Below, piece after piece: positions 53,673 through 61,231 of a stretch of DNA of 64,000 nucleotides. Both the position numbers and the translations under genes were made by a program. The stretch spans positions 102,932-166,931 of the forward strand of contig NZ_ML660184.1 of NCBI RefSeq assembly GCF_007483665.1, given 5' to 3'. The DNA is from Catellatospora sichuanensis. Lineage in GTDB: Bacteria; Actinomycetota; Actinomycetes; Mycobacteriales; Micromonosporaceae. The notes under the pieces are model-generated. The model saw nothing but the letters and a program-made list of their open reading frames with translations. It made no database searches and was not told the DNA's origin. Every line of letters begins with the position of its first letter. Within the stretch, counting starts at the first letter, position 1.

Positions 53673-53724
53673 CCGCGATTCCACCCAGAGCCAGCAGGGC
53701 GAAGACGTCTCGTCTTCGCCCTTT
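53637..53724 (+). promoter_or_regulatory. Putative aromatic amino acid attenuator
   Basis: Arm 53637-53651, within the leader ORF, pairs perfectly with 53680-53694. A second perfect 12-bp stem (53696-53707 with 53711-53722) with a 3-nt loop is followed by TTGCC, an intrinsic-terminator shape. Ribosome stalling at the aromatic codons would disturb the first hairpin. I could not find by eye a pairing that excludes the terminator, so the switching mechanism is not shown. Confidence 0.7.
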
Positions 53725-53801
53725 GCCATGTCATGGACGGGCTGGCCTGGGACATTCCGAGGTGCGGGGCCCGTCCCCCCACGGAACCGGGAGACGCTCC
53801 G

Positions 53802-54860
53802 ATGACCCAGACCAACGACGTCCACGTCCTGTCCTTCGAGCCGCTGCGCCCGCCGCGCGAGCTGCTCACGGAGCTGCCGCTCGGTGATCATCGGGCGGCG
53901 CTGGTGGAACGGTCCCGCCATGAGGTGCGGGAGGTGCTCACCGGTCGCGACGACCGGCTGCTGGTGGTGGTCGGCCCGTGTTCGGTGCACGACACCGAGG
54001 CGGCCATGGACTACGCCCGACGGCTGGCCGAGGCCGCCAGGCAGCACTCCCGTGAGCTGTGTGTGGTGATGCGCGTCTACTTCGAGAAGCCGCGCACCAC
54101 GATCGGCTGGAAGGGCCTCATCAACGACCCAGGGCTGGACGGGACCTACGACGTGCACCGCGGGCTGCGTACGGCGCGGGCGCTGCTGCTCGACATCCTC
54201 GACCTGGGCGTGCCGGTGGGCTGCGAGTTCCTCGACCCGACCAGCCCGCAGTACATCGCCGACGCGGTGACCTGGGGTGCGATCGGCGCCCGGACCATCG
54301 AGAGCCAGGTGCACCGCCAGCTGGCGTCCGGCCTGTCCATGCCGGTCGGGTTCAAGAACACCACCGACGGCGGCATCCAGGGCGCGATCGACGCCTGCGA
54401 GGTGGGCCGCAACAGCCACGTCTTCTTCGGGGTGGACACCGACGGCCGGGCGGCGATCGTCACCACCACCGGCAACGAGGACTGCCACGTGATCCTGCGC
54501 GGCGGCCGCAGCGGCCCGAACTACGGCCCCGAGTCGGTGACCTCGACGCTGGCCATGACCGAGAAGGCCGGCATGAAGCACCGCCTGGTCATCGACGCGA
54601 GCCACGGCAACAGCGGCAAGAGCCACGAGCGCCAGGCCGTCGTCTCCGACGAGATCGCGGCGCAGGTCGCGGGCGGCCAGGCCGGCATCGCGGGCGTGAT
54701 GCTGGAGAGCTTCATCGTCGCGGGCCGCCAGGACCTCGACTCCGGGCCGCCGCTGACCTACGGCCAGAGCGTCACGGATGCCTGCATGAGCTGGGAGACC
54801 ACCGAGCAGACCCTGGCCACCCTGGCCCAGGCCGTCACCGCCCGCCGCGCGGCCGTCTGA
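53802..54860 (+). CDS. aroG: 3-deoxy-7-phosphoheptulonate (DAHP) synthase, type I
   Basis: The 352-residue enzyme joins phosphoenolpyruvate and erythrose 4-phosphate, the first step of aromatic biosynthesis. Type I motifs are LLVVVGPCSVHD, MRVYFEKPRTTIGWKGLINDP, GARTIESQVHRQLASG, PVGFKNTTDG and the metal-binding HRLVIDASHGNSGK. GGGAG precedes ATG 53802; the upstream in-frame ATG at 53733 lies in the attenuator. Allosteric control may add to the attenuator. The symbol could equally be aroF or aroH. Confidence 0.93.
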   Translation: MTQTNDVHVLSFEPLRPPRELLTELPLGDHRAALVERSRHEVREVLTGRDDRLLVVVGPCSVHDTEAAMDYARRLAEAARQHSRELCVVMRVYFEKPRTTIGWKGLINDPGLDGTYDVHRGLRTARALLLDILDLGVPVGCEFLDPTSPQYIADAVTWGAIGARTIESQVHRQLASGLSMPVGFKNTTDGGIQGAIDACEVGRNSHVFFGVDTDGRAAIVTTTGNEDCHVILRGGRSGPNYGPESVTSTLAMTEKAGMKHRLVIDASHGNSGKSHERQAVVSDEIAAQVAGGQAGIAGVMLESFIVAGRQDLDSGPPLTYGQSVTDACMSWETTEQTLATLAQAVTARRAAV

Positions 54861-54886
54861 TCCACCGGGATTTCCCGGCGCGCCGA

Positions 54887-54935
54887 GATCGCCGTTTCCG
54901 GCCGGACCAGCGGGTTCCGATCGGAAGCGGCGATC
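54887..54935. repeat. Imperfect palindrome after DAHP synthase
   Basis: GATCGCCGTTTCCG (54887-54900) pairs with 54922-54935 with one mismatch. It lies 27 nt after the stop codon and may act as terminator. Confidence 0.55.
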
Positions 54936-55057
54936 TTCGTATGCCCGCCCGAAGTCAGCGGGCGAGCAGACGCTCGGCGATGGCGTCGAACACCGCCAGG
55001 CGGCACGCCCCGTGCGGGGCGGATGCGGGATCGGGGGCCGCCGCTAAGGTGACAGGC

Positions 55058-55426
55058 ATGCTCGATCACCTGTCGATCCAGGTCGCCGACGTCGAAGCGG
55101 CCGCGTACTTCTACGACACCGTGCTGGAACCGCTCGGTGGGCGGCGCATTCTGGAGTTCGGCGACGCCATCGGCTACGGCGTCAACCGGCCGGTCTTCTG
55201 GCTCGGTCCAGTCACGACGGAGGGCGTCGCGCGCGAAGCGCACATCGCCTTCGTCGCCGCCGATCGCGCGGCGGTCACCGCCTTCTTCGAGGCGGCCGTG
55301 GGGACCGGTGCCGAGGTGCTGCACGAGCCGCGGATGTGGCCCGAATACCACGAGAACTACTTCGGGGCGTTCGTGCGCGACCGGGACGGCAACAACGTCG
55401 AGGCGGTCTGCCACCTGCCCGGGTGA
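55058..55426 (+). CDS. VOC-family (glyoxalase/bleomycin resistance) protein
   Basis: The 122-residue protein starts MLDHLSIQVADVEAAAYFYDTVLEPLG and ends DRDGNNVEAVCHLPG, with metal-site His5 and Glu near the end. It has paired beta-alpha-beta-beta-beta units. Substrate unknown. ATG lies 7 nt after TAAGGT (55045-55050), leaderless. Confidence 0.88.
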   Translation: MLDHLSIQVADVEAAAYFYDTVLEPLGGRRILEFGDAIGYGVNRPVFWLGPVTTEGVAREAHIAFVAADRAAVTAFFEAAVGTGAEVLHEPRMWPEYHENYFGAFVRDRDGNNVEAVCHLPG

Positions 55427-55675
55427 TCAGCGCTCGCGGCGCGCCGCCAGCACGCCCTTGACGCCGAGCACGGCGACGGTGGTGCCGATCGCCAGCGAGG
55501 CGCCGATCAGCAGCGCGTGCACCCACAGAAAGCTCGTCGGCGAGCCGTCGCCGGACACGCCGGTCGACCAGGCCCGCGGGTCGTCCCAGATCGCGAGGGC
55601 GAACCGCGGCCAGATGAGCCAGGTCCACACGCCGACCCCGATCAGGAACAGCGACCAGCCCCGCGACAACCTCAT
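55427..55675 (-). CDS. SCO4848-family two-helix membrane protein
   Basis: The 82-residue protein has helices at 7-28 and 48-72, the first with WSLFLIGVGVWTWLIWPRFALAIW and an acidic loop DDPRAW, similar to a conserved actinobacterial membrane protein known as SCO4848. Function unknown. Its stop abuts that of the VOC gene. Confidence 0.7.
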   Translation of the reverse strand: MRLSRGWSLFLIGVGVWTWLIWPRFALAIWDDPRAWSTGVSGDGSPTSFLWVHALLIGASLAIGTTVAVLGVKGVLAARRER

Positions 55676-55728
55676 AACCGGCGAGTATGCCAGTCAGCGC
55701 TCATCCGCCCGCACCTGGAGCACGCGGG

Positions 55729-56364
55729 TCAGGGCCGGACGTTGACGGCGGCGCGGCTGCGCACGATCGCGAGCACCGCCGACTCGACCTGCTCGATCGG
55801 GCGCTCGGGCGTGAACACCAGCCAGTCGAGCGCCACCACCAGGCACACCCCGAACAGCGCCGAGGCGGACAGGCGCACGTCCAGGTCCGCGGCGAACTCG
55901 CCGCTGTCCACGCCCGCCTGAAGGGTCGTGGCGATCACGGTGATCGCCTCCTCGCGCAGCAGGTGCAGCGTCTGCTGCCAGTCGCGCTGGGTGCGCCACA
56001 TCTCCGACAGCAGCAGCTGCGCGAAGGACCGGTAGCGCTGGATGAAGGCCAGTTCCGCGCGGACCAGGGCGGCCACCGCGTCGGCGGGCGGCCGTTCCGC
56101 GATCGCCGCGCTGAAGTCGGCGGTCAACAGGCCCACTCCGTAGCGCAGCAGCTCCTCGAAGAGCACGCTCTTGGAGGCGAAGTTGTAGTACACGGTGCCC
56201 TTGGCGACCCCGGCGCGCTCGGCTATCTGATCCACCGTGGTGTCGGAGAAGCCCTGCTCGGCGATCAGCGCCATGGTCGCCTCGAACAGCTTCTGCCGCG
56301 TGGCGTCCCGCCGGGCGGTCCGTCCGTCCACGCCGCGCCCTCCTACCTCGATCAGGGTCTGCAT
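55729..56364 (-). CDS. TetR-family transcriptional regulator
   Basis: The 211-residue repressor has a helix-turn-helix (RQKLFEATMALIAEQGFSDTTVDQIAERAGVAKGTVYYNF) and an all-helical ligand domain. It lies downstream of a YhgE-type exporter operon on the same strand, which it probably represses through the 32-bp palindrome at 59415. ATG 56364 is preceded by GGGAG. Confidence 0.9.
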   Translation of the reverse strand: MQTLIEVGGRGVDGRTARRDATRQKLFEATMALIAEQGFSDTTVDQIAERAGVAKGTVYYNFASKSVLFEELLRYGVGLLTADFSAAIAERPPADAVAALVRAELAFIQRYRSFAQLLLSEMWRTQRDWQQTLHLLREEAITVIATTLQAGVDSGEFAADLDVRLSASALFGVCLVVALDWLVFTPERPIEQVESAVLAIVRSRAAVNVRP

Positions 56365-56458
56365 GGTCTCCCGAGCCGCAGTTTCGGGGAAACTGCGCCC
56401 ATCGGCACGCCGATTCGTGCACTTTCCCCGGAGCTGCGAGCCGCCGCGGGCATGCGAC

Positions 56459-56486
56459 TCCACCGTGCCACAGGTTCATGGTCGCC
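56459..56486. repeat. Half copy of the TTGATCATGAACTT-family palindrome
   Basis: CCGTGCCACAGGTTCATG matches one arm plus part of the core of copy 3 (CCGTGCCATAGGTTCATG). The other arm is missing. It lies between the TetR and YhgE genes. Confidence 0.65.
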
Positions 56487-56527
56487 TTGGGCGAGGGGTG
56501 GGAAGTCGCCTGGCGATGGCGGAGGGC

Positions 56528-58675
56528 TCACATGGTGAGGGCGGGGTGGAGTTTGTCGGGGGTCAGGCGGCGGGCGCGGGAGGCGGTCAGGGTGGTGAGG
56601 GTCAGGGCGAGAGCGGCCACGCCGAGCAGGACCGCGACGCCGGTGACGACGGTGGCCGTGGAGCCGCCGAGGATGAGCCGGCGCAGGCCGTCGACGACGT
56701 ACGTCATCGGCAGGTACGGGTGGATCGCCTGGAAGAAGCCAGGGCTGGTGACCACGGGGTAGGTGCCGCCCGAGCCGGTGAGCTGGAGCATCAGCAGGAT
56801 CAGGGCGACCAGGCGGCCGGCCGAGCCGAGTGCCGCGCCGAGCAGCTGCAGCACGGCGGTGAAGGCCAGCGTGGTGGCCAGCAGGTAGCCGTACATGCCC
56901 CAGGGGTGCGCGGGGTCCAGGCCCAGCGCCAGGAGCAGCACCGCGTACAGAACGGTGGCCTGGGCGAATCCGACCGCGACCGCGGGCCGCCAGCCGGCCA
57001 GTGCGACCCGCCAGGCGGGGGCGCCGGTCATCACGTGCCGCCGGGTCAGCGGCCGCAGCAGCATGTACGTCAGCATCGCGCCCACCCACAGCGCCAGCGC
57101 CAGGAAGTACGGCGCGAACCCGGCCCCGTACGCGGCGGCCGCGTGCCACACGTCGCGTTCCAGGGTCACCGGCGCGGCCAGCACCCCGGCCCGCTGCGCG
57201 CGGGTGTCCGCGTCGTAGCCGGGTACCTGCGACGCCCCGTCGGCCAACCCGGCGGCCAGCGTGCGGGCCCCGTCGTCGAGCCGGGCGAGCCCGGCGGCCA
57301 GCTCGCCCGCGCCACCGGAGAGCCGGACCAGCCCACCGTCGAGCTGCCGCGCCCCGGTGGACAGCCGGTACAGGCCGCCGTGCAGGGACTTCGCGCCCGC
57401 GGCGGCGCCGGCGACACCGCCGTGCAGCCGGTCCGCGCCGGTGGACAGCGCGGCCAGTCCCGCGGCCAGCTCGTCGACGCTGCGCCGGGCCGCGGCGACG
57501 TCGTCGGCCAGGTGCGGGGCGGCCCGCGCGACCGTGCGGGCGGCCGCCGCGACCTCGGTCAGTTTCGCCTTGACCTGCGGCAGCCCTGCGGTATCGAGTC
57601 GGTGTGCCAGGTCCTGCGCGGCGTCGGCGGCGGCCGAGGCGGCCCGCCGGGCGGCGGTGAAGGCCGGGTCGTCGGCGAGTTCGGGGTGCGCCTCGGCGAG
57701 CGCGTCCAGCGACGTGACGACCTCCGCGGTGCGGCGTACGGCCTGGTCGGCGAGCTTCGGCAGCGCGTCCAGACGGGTCGCGAGGGCGTCGGCCGCCGCC
57801 GCGACGGAGTTCGCACCCTGCTCGATGGTGTCGGCGTGCTCGCGCAGCACCGGTTCGACGCGGTCGGCGGCACCGTCCACGGTGGACGCGAGCTGCGCAC
57901 CGCCCGCGGCGGCCCGGGCCGCGCCGTCGGCGAGCTGCGCCGCGCCCGCTTCCAGGGTGGCCAGGCCGCCGGCCAGCTCGCGGGAGCCCGACTCGGCCCG
58001 CGCCAGCCCGTCGGCCAGGGTGCCCGCTCCGTCCCGGGCACTGTGCGCACCGTCGGCCAGCGCGTCCGCGCCGTCCCGGGCCTCGCCCGCGCCGCCGGCC
58101 AGCTCACCCGCGCCGCCGGCCGCCTCACCCAGCGCCGACCTCACATCAGCGAAGCCGATCAGCATGCCGTCGAAGTACTTCGCCGCCGCCGATTCGGCCG
58201 CCGCCGCCCGGATCTCGGTGAACGCGCTGCGCGCGAGCATCCCGGAGATGTAGTTGACCCCGTCGTCGCTGACCACGGTGAGCTGCCCGGCCCGGGCTGC
58301 CGCAGCCGGGTCCGGCCCGGTGACCAGCGCCGCCGAGAAGTCCGCCGGGATGCGCAGCATCAGCTGGTAGGTCCCGTCCCGCAGCCCGTCCACCGCCTGC
58401 GCCGCGTCCACCCGCTGCCACCCGAAGACCTGCCGCTGCTCCAGCTCCTCGGCCAGATCCCGCCCCGCGTGCACCTGCCCGCCGTCCGGGTCGCTCGCGG
58501 TCCGGTCCTCCACCACCAGCGCCACCGGGATCCGGTGCATGTTGCCGTACGGATCCCAGAACGCCCACAGGTACAACGCGCCGTACAGCAGCGGCACCAG
58601 CGTCAGCACCACCAGCGCGGCCCGCGTCATCCGATGCCGCCGAAAACGCCGCAACTCCAGCCTGCCCAGACTCAC
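56528..58675 (-). CDS. YhgE/Pip-type ABC-2 membrane protein
   Basis: The 715-residue protein has an N-terminal helix (MTRAALVVLTLVPLLYGALYLWAFWDPYG), the YhgE N-domain with IPVALVVEDRT, a long outer region of Ala/Gly/Leu heptad-like repeats (LADGA, LAGGL, LARAESG) predicted to be coiled, and a C-terminal block of five to six helices ending RRLILGG ... LTTLTASRAR. Relatives include a phage infection protein and mycolate/peptide exporters. GTG 58675 overlaps the ATPase stop (GTGA); ATG 58693 would add six residues. Confidence 0.88.
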   Translation of the reverse strand: MSLGRLELRRFRRHRMTRAALVVLTLVPLLYGALYLWAFWDPYGNMHRIPVALVVEDRTASDPDGGQVHAGRDLAEELEQRQVFGWQRVDAAQAVDGLRDGTYQLMLRIPADFSAALVTGPDPAAAARAGQLTVVSDDGVNYISGMLARSAFTEIRAAAAESAAAKYFDGMLIGFADVRSALGEAAGGAGELAGGAGEARDGADALADGAHSARDGAGTLADGLARAESGSRELAGGLATLEAGAAQLADGAARAAAGGAQLASTVDGAADRVEPVLREHADTIEQGANSVAAAADALATRLDALPKLADQAVRRTAEVVTSLDALAEAHPELADDPAFTAARRAASAAADAAQDLAHRLDTAGLPQVKAKLTEVAAAARTVARAAPHLADDVAAARRSVDELAAGLAALSTGADRLHGGVAGAAAGAKSLHGGLYRLSTGARQLDGGLVRLSGGAGELAAGLARLDDGARTLAAGLADGASQVPGYDADTRAQRAGVLAAPVTLERDVWHAAAAYGAGFAPYFLALALWVGAMLTYMLLRPLTRRHVMTGAPAWRVALAGWRPAVAVGFAQATVLYAVLLLALGLDPAHPWGMYGYLLATTLAFTAVLQLLGAALGSAGRLVALILLMLQLTGSGGTYPVVTSPGFFQAIHPYLPMTYVVDGLRRLILGGSTATVVTGVAVLLGVAALALTLTTLTASRARRLTPDKLHPALTM

Positions 58676-59403
58676 CGCCCCACCCCCACCCACGAAAGGA
58701 AGGGCACCTTCACATCGCTATGCGTTGTAGAAGGTGCCCTTCCCAACCTCCGCGGAGCGGAAGCGCTGGTCAGGGTGCCCAGCGGAGTGCCGGCGACGCG
58801 CGGACCGTCGTCGCCGACCGCGGCAGCGCCGGTCACCGTGCCCCGCGAAACGGGAGCGCCGGTCAGGGCGGCGGCTTCGCGGCATACGGCGATGACGGCT
58901 CGGCCGGTCGCATCGAGCTCACTGAGCAGGGTCTGTGTCTCGGCGGGGGTCAGACCCACGTCGATGTCGTCGACGAGCAGCACGTCGGGGTCCTCCAGCA
59001 GGGCAAGCTTGATCATCAGGCGGTGCCGGCCGAGCGGGGACAGGTCGCGGACCAGTTCGTCGGATTCGGCGGCGAGCAGTGCATGCCGGCTGCGCCGGTG
59101 CCAGGGCCGGACCTGGCCGAGCAGGCGCAGCCGCTCCCCGACGTGCTCGGCGACGGTGAGCGCGGGCTCCGGCTCGTTGACGCCGGGGACCAGGCCGAGC
59201 GCCGTACGCCCGCGGGTCAACCTCCCGTGCGTGGTGCGGAAGCGGCCGCCGAGCGCGAGCAGCGCGCTGGTCCGGCCGCCGCCCGCGGGGCCGGTCAGCG
59301 TGACCAGCTCGCCCGGATGGACCACCAGGTCGAGATCCCGGAAGACCCACCCCCGGCGGGTACGCAGTCCGAGCCCTTCGGCCCGCAGCAGTGCCCGTTC
59401 CAC
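58672..59403 (-). CDS. ABC transporter ATP-binding protein with a repeat-derived C-terminus
   Basis: The 243-residue ATPase has Walker A GPAGGGRTS (Arg in place of the usual Lys), a signature-like LSPLGRHRLMIKLALLEDP, and Walker B VLLVDDIDVGL in which Asp replaces the catalytic Glu. Both changes suggest weak or absent hydrolysis. The last codons (about residues 221-236) read through the GGAAGGGCACCTTC-type palindrome at 58698-58743. GTG 59403 follows GGGGG. It is coupled to the YhgE-type gene. Confidence 0.75.
   Translation of the reverse strand: MERALLRAEGLGLRTRRGWVFRDLDLVVHPGELVTLTGPAGGGRTSALLALGGRFRTTHGRLTRGRTALGLVPGVNEPEPALTVAEHVGERLRLLGQVRPWHRRSRHALLAAESDELVRDLSPLGRHRLMIKLALLEDPDVLLVDDIDVGLTPAETQTLLSELDATGRAVIAVCREAAALTGAPVSRGTVTGAAAVGDDGPRVAGTPLGTLTSASAPRRLGRAPSTTHSDVKVPFLSWVGVGR
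58698..58743. repeat. GGAAGGGCACCTTC-family palindrome, copy B (inside a coding region)
   Basis: GGAAGGGCACCTTC, ACATCGC and the inverse GAAGGTGCCCTTCC form a hairpin. It lies within the reading frame of the ATPase, which keeps its overlap with the next gene. Confidence 0.8.
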
Positions 59404-59414
59404 GCCGCCCCCAA

Positions 59415-59446
59415 AGTATTTGAACCGACTAGTCAGTTCAAATACT
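59415..59446. promoter_or_regulatory. TetR-type operator upstream of the exporter operon
   Basis: AGTATTTGAAC and GTTCAAATACT flank a GACTAGTC centre: a 32-bp palindrome with one symmetric mismatch pair, 12 nt before the ATPase start. Length and GACTAGTC centre suit a TetR-family dimer pair; the regulator at 55729 is the likely binder. Confidence 0.75.
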
Positions 59447-59507
59447 CACTCACAGCGGGACGCGATCGGAAGTGAGGGTGAGGCGTCTCACCGACTACGA
59501 TCCAGAG

Positions 59508-59963
59508 GTGATCTCGGCAGAGCCAATGATCTTCCGCACGGCGAGCTTCCAGGACCTGGACGCCACTACCCTCTACGCCCTGCTCAAGCTGCGCGTGGAC
59601 GTCTTCGTCGTGGAGCAGTCGTGCCCCTACCCGGAGCTCGACGGCCGTGACGGCGAGCCCGGCACCCGGCACCTGTGGTACGAGGTGGACCGCAGGCCCG
59701 TGGCCTACCTGCGCATGCTCGAGGACGCCGAGCCGGACGGCCCGGTGTGCCGCATCGGCCGGGTGGTGACCGCCCCCGAGGCGCGCGGCGACGGCCTGGC
59801 CGGGCAGCTGCTCACGGCGGCGCTGGCCGCGGTCGGCGACCGTCCCGCGGTGCTGGACGCGCAGTCGCACCTGGCGAAGTTCTACGCCAAGTACGGCTTC
59901 GCCGCGAGCGGCCCGGAGTTCCTCGAAGACGGCATCCCGCACGTGCCCATGCGCCGCGGCTGA
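59508..59963 (+). CDS. GNAT-family N-acetyltransferase (ElaA-like)
   Basis: The 151-residue protein contains LYALLKLRVDVFVVEQSCPYPELDGRD, the acetyl-CoA motif IGRVVTAPEARGDGLAGQLL and KFYAKYGFAASGPEFLEDGIPHVPM, as in ElaA. It acetylates an unknown amine. GTG 59508 lies 6 nt after TACGAT (59496-59501), leaderless. Confidence 0.88.
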   Translation: MISAEPMIFRTASFQDLDATTLYALLKLRVDVFVVEQSCPYPELDGRDGEPGTRHLWYEVDRRPVAYLRMLEDAEPDGPVCRIGRVVTAPEARGDGLAGQLLTAALAAVGDRPAVLDAQSHLAKFYAKYGFAASGPEFLEDGIPHVPMRRG

Positions 59964-60035
59964 GCGCTGGTCGTCGCGTCGTTCGGCGGACACGACGGCC
60001 ACGGCCCAACCGGCCACGGCTCAGGAGCAGGCGGC

Positions 60036-61034
60036 TCAGGAGGCGGCGGCGACCACCGCGGTGGAGCCGCGCACCACCAGCTCGGGGTCGAACAGATACT
60101 CGTCCGGGGCGACCTCGCCACCGTCCACCTGCGACACCAGCATGGCCACCGCGGCCTGGCCCATCGCACCGATGGGCTGGCGCACCGTGGTCAGCGGCGG
60201 GTCCGTGCATGCCATGAAGAGCGAGTCGTCGTATCCGACCACGGAGATGTCCTCCGGCACGCGCAGCCCCATCCGGCGCACCGCGCGCACCGCACCCAGC
60301 GCGAACACGTCGGAGGCGCAGACCAGCCCGGTCACGCCCTCCTTGATCAGCCGCACGGCCGCGGCCTGCGCCGCCTCCATGGAGTAGATGGTGCGCGCGA
60401 CCGGCGGGTTCTTCTGCCCGGTGCGCTTGCGGAACGCGGCCAGCTTGCGTGCCGACGGCACGTGGTCGACCGGCCCGAGCAGCAGGCCGATCTTCGTATG
60501 GCCGAGGGACGACAGGTGGCCGTAGGCCTGATCGACCGCGACCGCGTCGTCGGCCGCCACGACCGGGAAGCCCAGACCGTCTATGGCAGCGTTGACCAGC
60601 ACCACGGGCAGGCCGCGCTGGCGCAGCCGGTGGTAGTGCTCGTGCTCGGCGTCGGCCTGGGCGTACAGCCCGCCCGCGAAGATCACGCCGGAGACCTGCT
60701 GCTCCATCATGATGTCGACGTACGCCGACTCGGCCACGCCCTCCTCGGTGCGGGTGCACAGCACCGGGGTGAAGCCCCGTTGCGCCAGCGCCCCCGCCAC
60801 GATCTCGGCGAACGCCGGGAAGATCGGGTTCTGGAGTTCGGGCAGCACCAGGCCGACCAGGCGCGCCCGTTCCCCGCGCAACTTGGTGGGCCGCTCGTAG
60901 CCGAGCACGTCCAGGGCGGTCAGTACGGCGGTTCGGGTCGCTTCGGAGATGCCGGGCTTGCCGTTGAGCACACGGCTCACCGTCGCCTCGCTCACCCCCA
61001 CGTACTTCGCCACTTCGGCGAGTCTGCGCGTCAC
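60036..61034 (-). CDS. malR: LacI-family repressor, MalR/Reg1 type
   Basis: The 332-residue regulator starts MTRRLAEVAKYVGVSEATVSRVLNGKPG, followed by the hinge LGYERPTKLRGERARLVGLVLPELQNPIFPAF and a periplasmic-binding-type ligand domain. From memory this start and the ligand-domain segments (SGVIFAGGLYAQAD, PLTTVRQPIGAMG) closely follow Streptomyces MalR/Reg1, repressor of maltose and amylase genes. The mal transport genes are not in view; the neighbour is a glucanase. GTG 61034 is leaderless (TACAGT at 61042-61047, 7 nt). Confidence 0.88.
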   Translation of the reverse strand: MTRRLAEVAKYVGVSEATVSRVLNGKPGISEATRTAVLTALDVLGYERPTKLRGERARLVGLVLPELQNPIFPAFAEIVAGALAQRGFTPVLCTRTEEGVAESAYVDIMMEQQVSGVIFAGGLYAQADAEHEHYHRLRQRGLPVVLVNAAIDGLGFPVVAADDAVAVDQAYGHLSSLGHTKIGLLLGPVDHVPSARKLAAFRKRTGQKNPPVARTIYSMEAAQAAAVRLIKEGVTGLVCASDVFALGAVRAVRRMGLRVPEDISVVGYDDSLFMACTDPPLTTVRQPIGAMGQAAVAMLVSQVDGGEVAPDEYLFDPELVVRGSTAVVAAAS

Positions 61035-61035
61035 G

Positions 61036-61052
61036 CCGGTTACTGTAACCGG
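61036..61052. promoter_or_regulatory. malR promoter and palindromic operator
   Basis: CCGGTTACTGTAACCGG is a perfect palindrome that contains the -10 TACAGT (minus strand) and ends one base before GTG 61034. CCGGTTTACCGG-like repeats lie about 30 bp upstream (61078-61092). Autorepression is likely. Confidence 0.65.
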
Positions 61053-61127
61053 CCCGCTGCGTGACGGTGGCCGGGCGAACCGGTAAACCGGATCACGTTA
61101 CGGCCTGGGGCGACTGCCCTGCCGGTG

Positions 61128-61179
61128 TTAAGAAGGGCACCTTCTACATCGCGGAGCGATGTGAAGGTGCCCTTCCTTT
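61128..61179. repeat. GGAAGGGCACCTTC-family palindrome, copy C
   Basis: GAAGGGCACCTTC plus TACATCGC pairs with GCGATGT plus GAAGGTGCCCTTC. It lies downstream of the glucanase gene on the minus strand and could act as its terminator. Confidence 0.8.
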
Positions 61180-61231
61180 CACTCAACCGGTGGAGAGGGC
61201 CGCTCACCCTCTCCACCGGGGCTGGGGGGAG

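Noticed and set aside
60036-61034. The LacI-family gene as the repressor of cebE at the other end of the window
   Set aside because: Its sequence follows MalR/Reg1 rather than CebR, its own palindrome CCGGTTACTGTAACCGG is unlike TGGGAGCGCTCCCA, and it lies 59 kb away.
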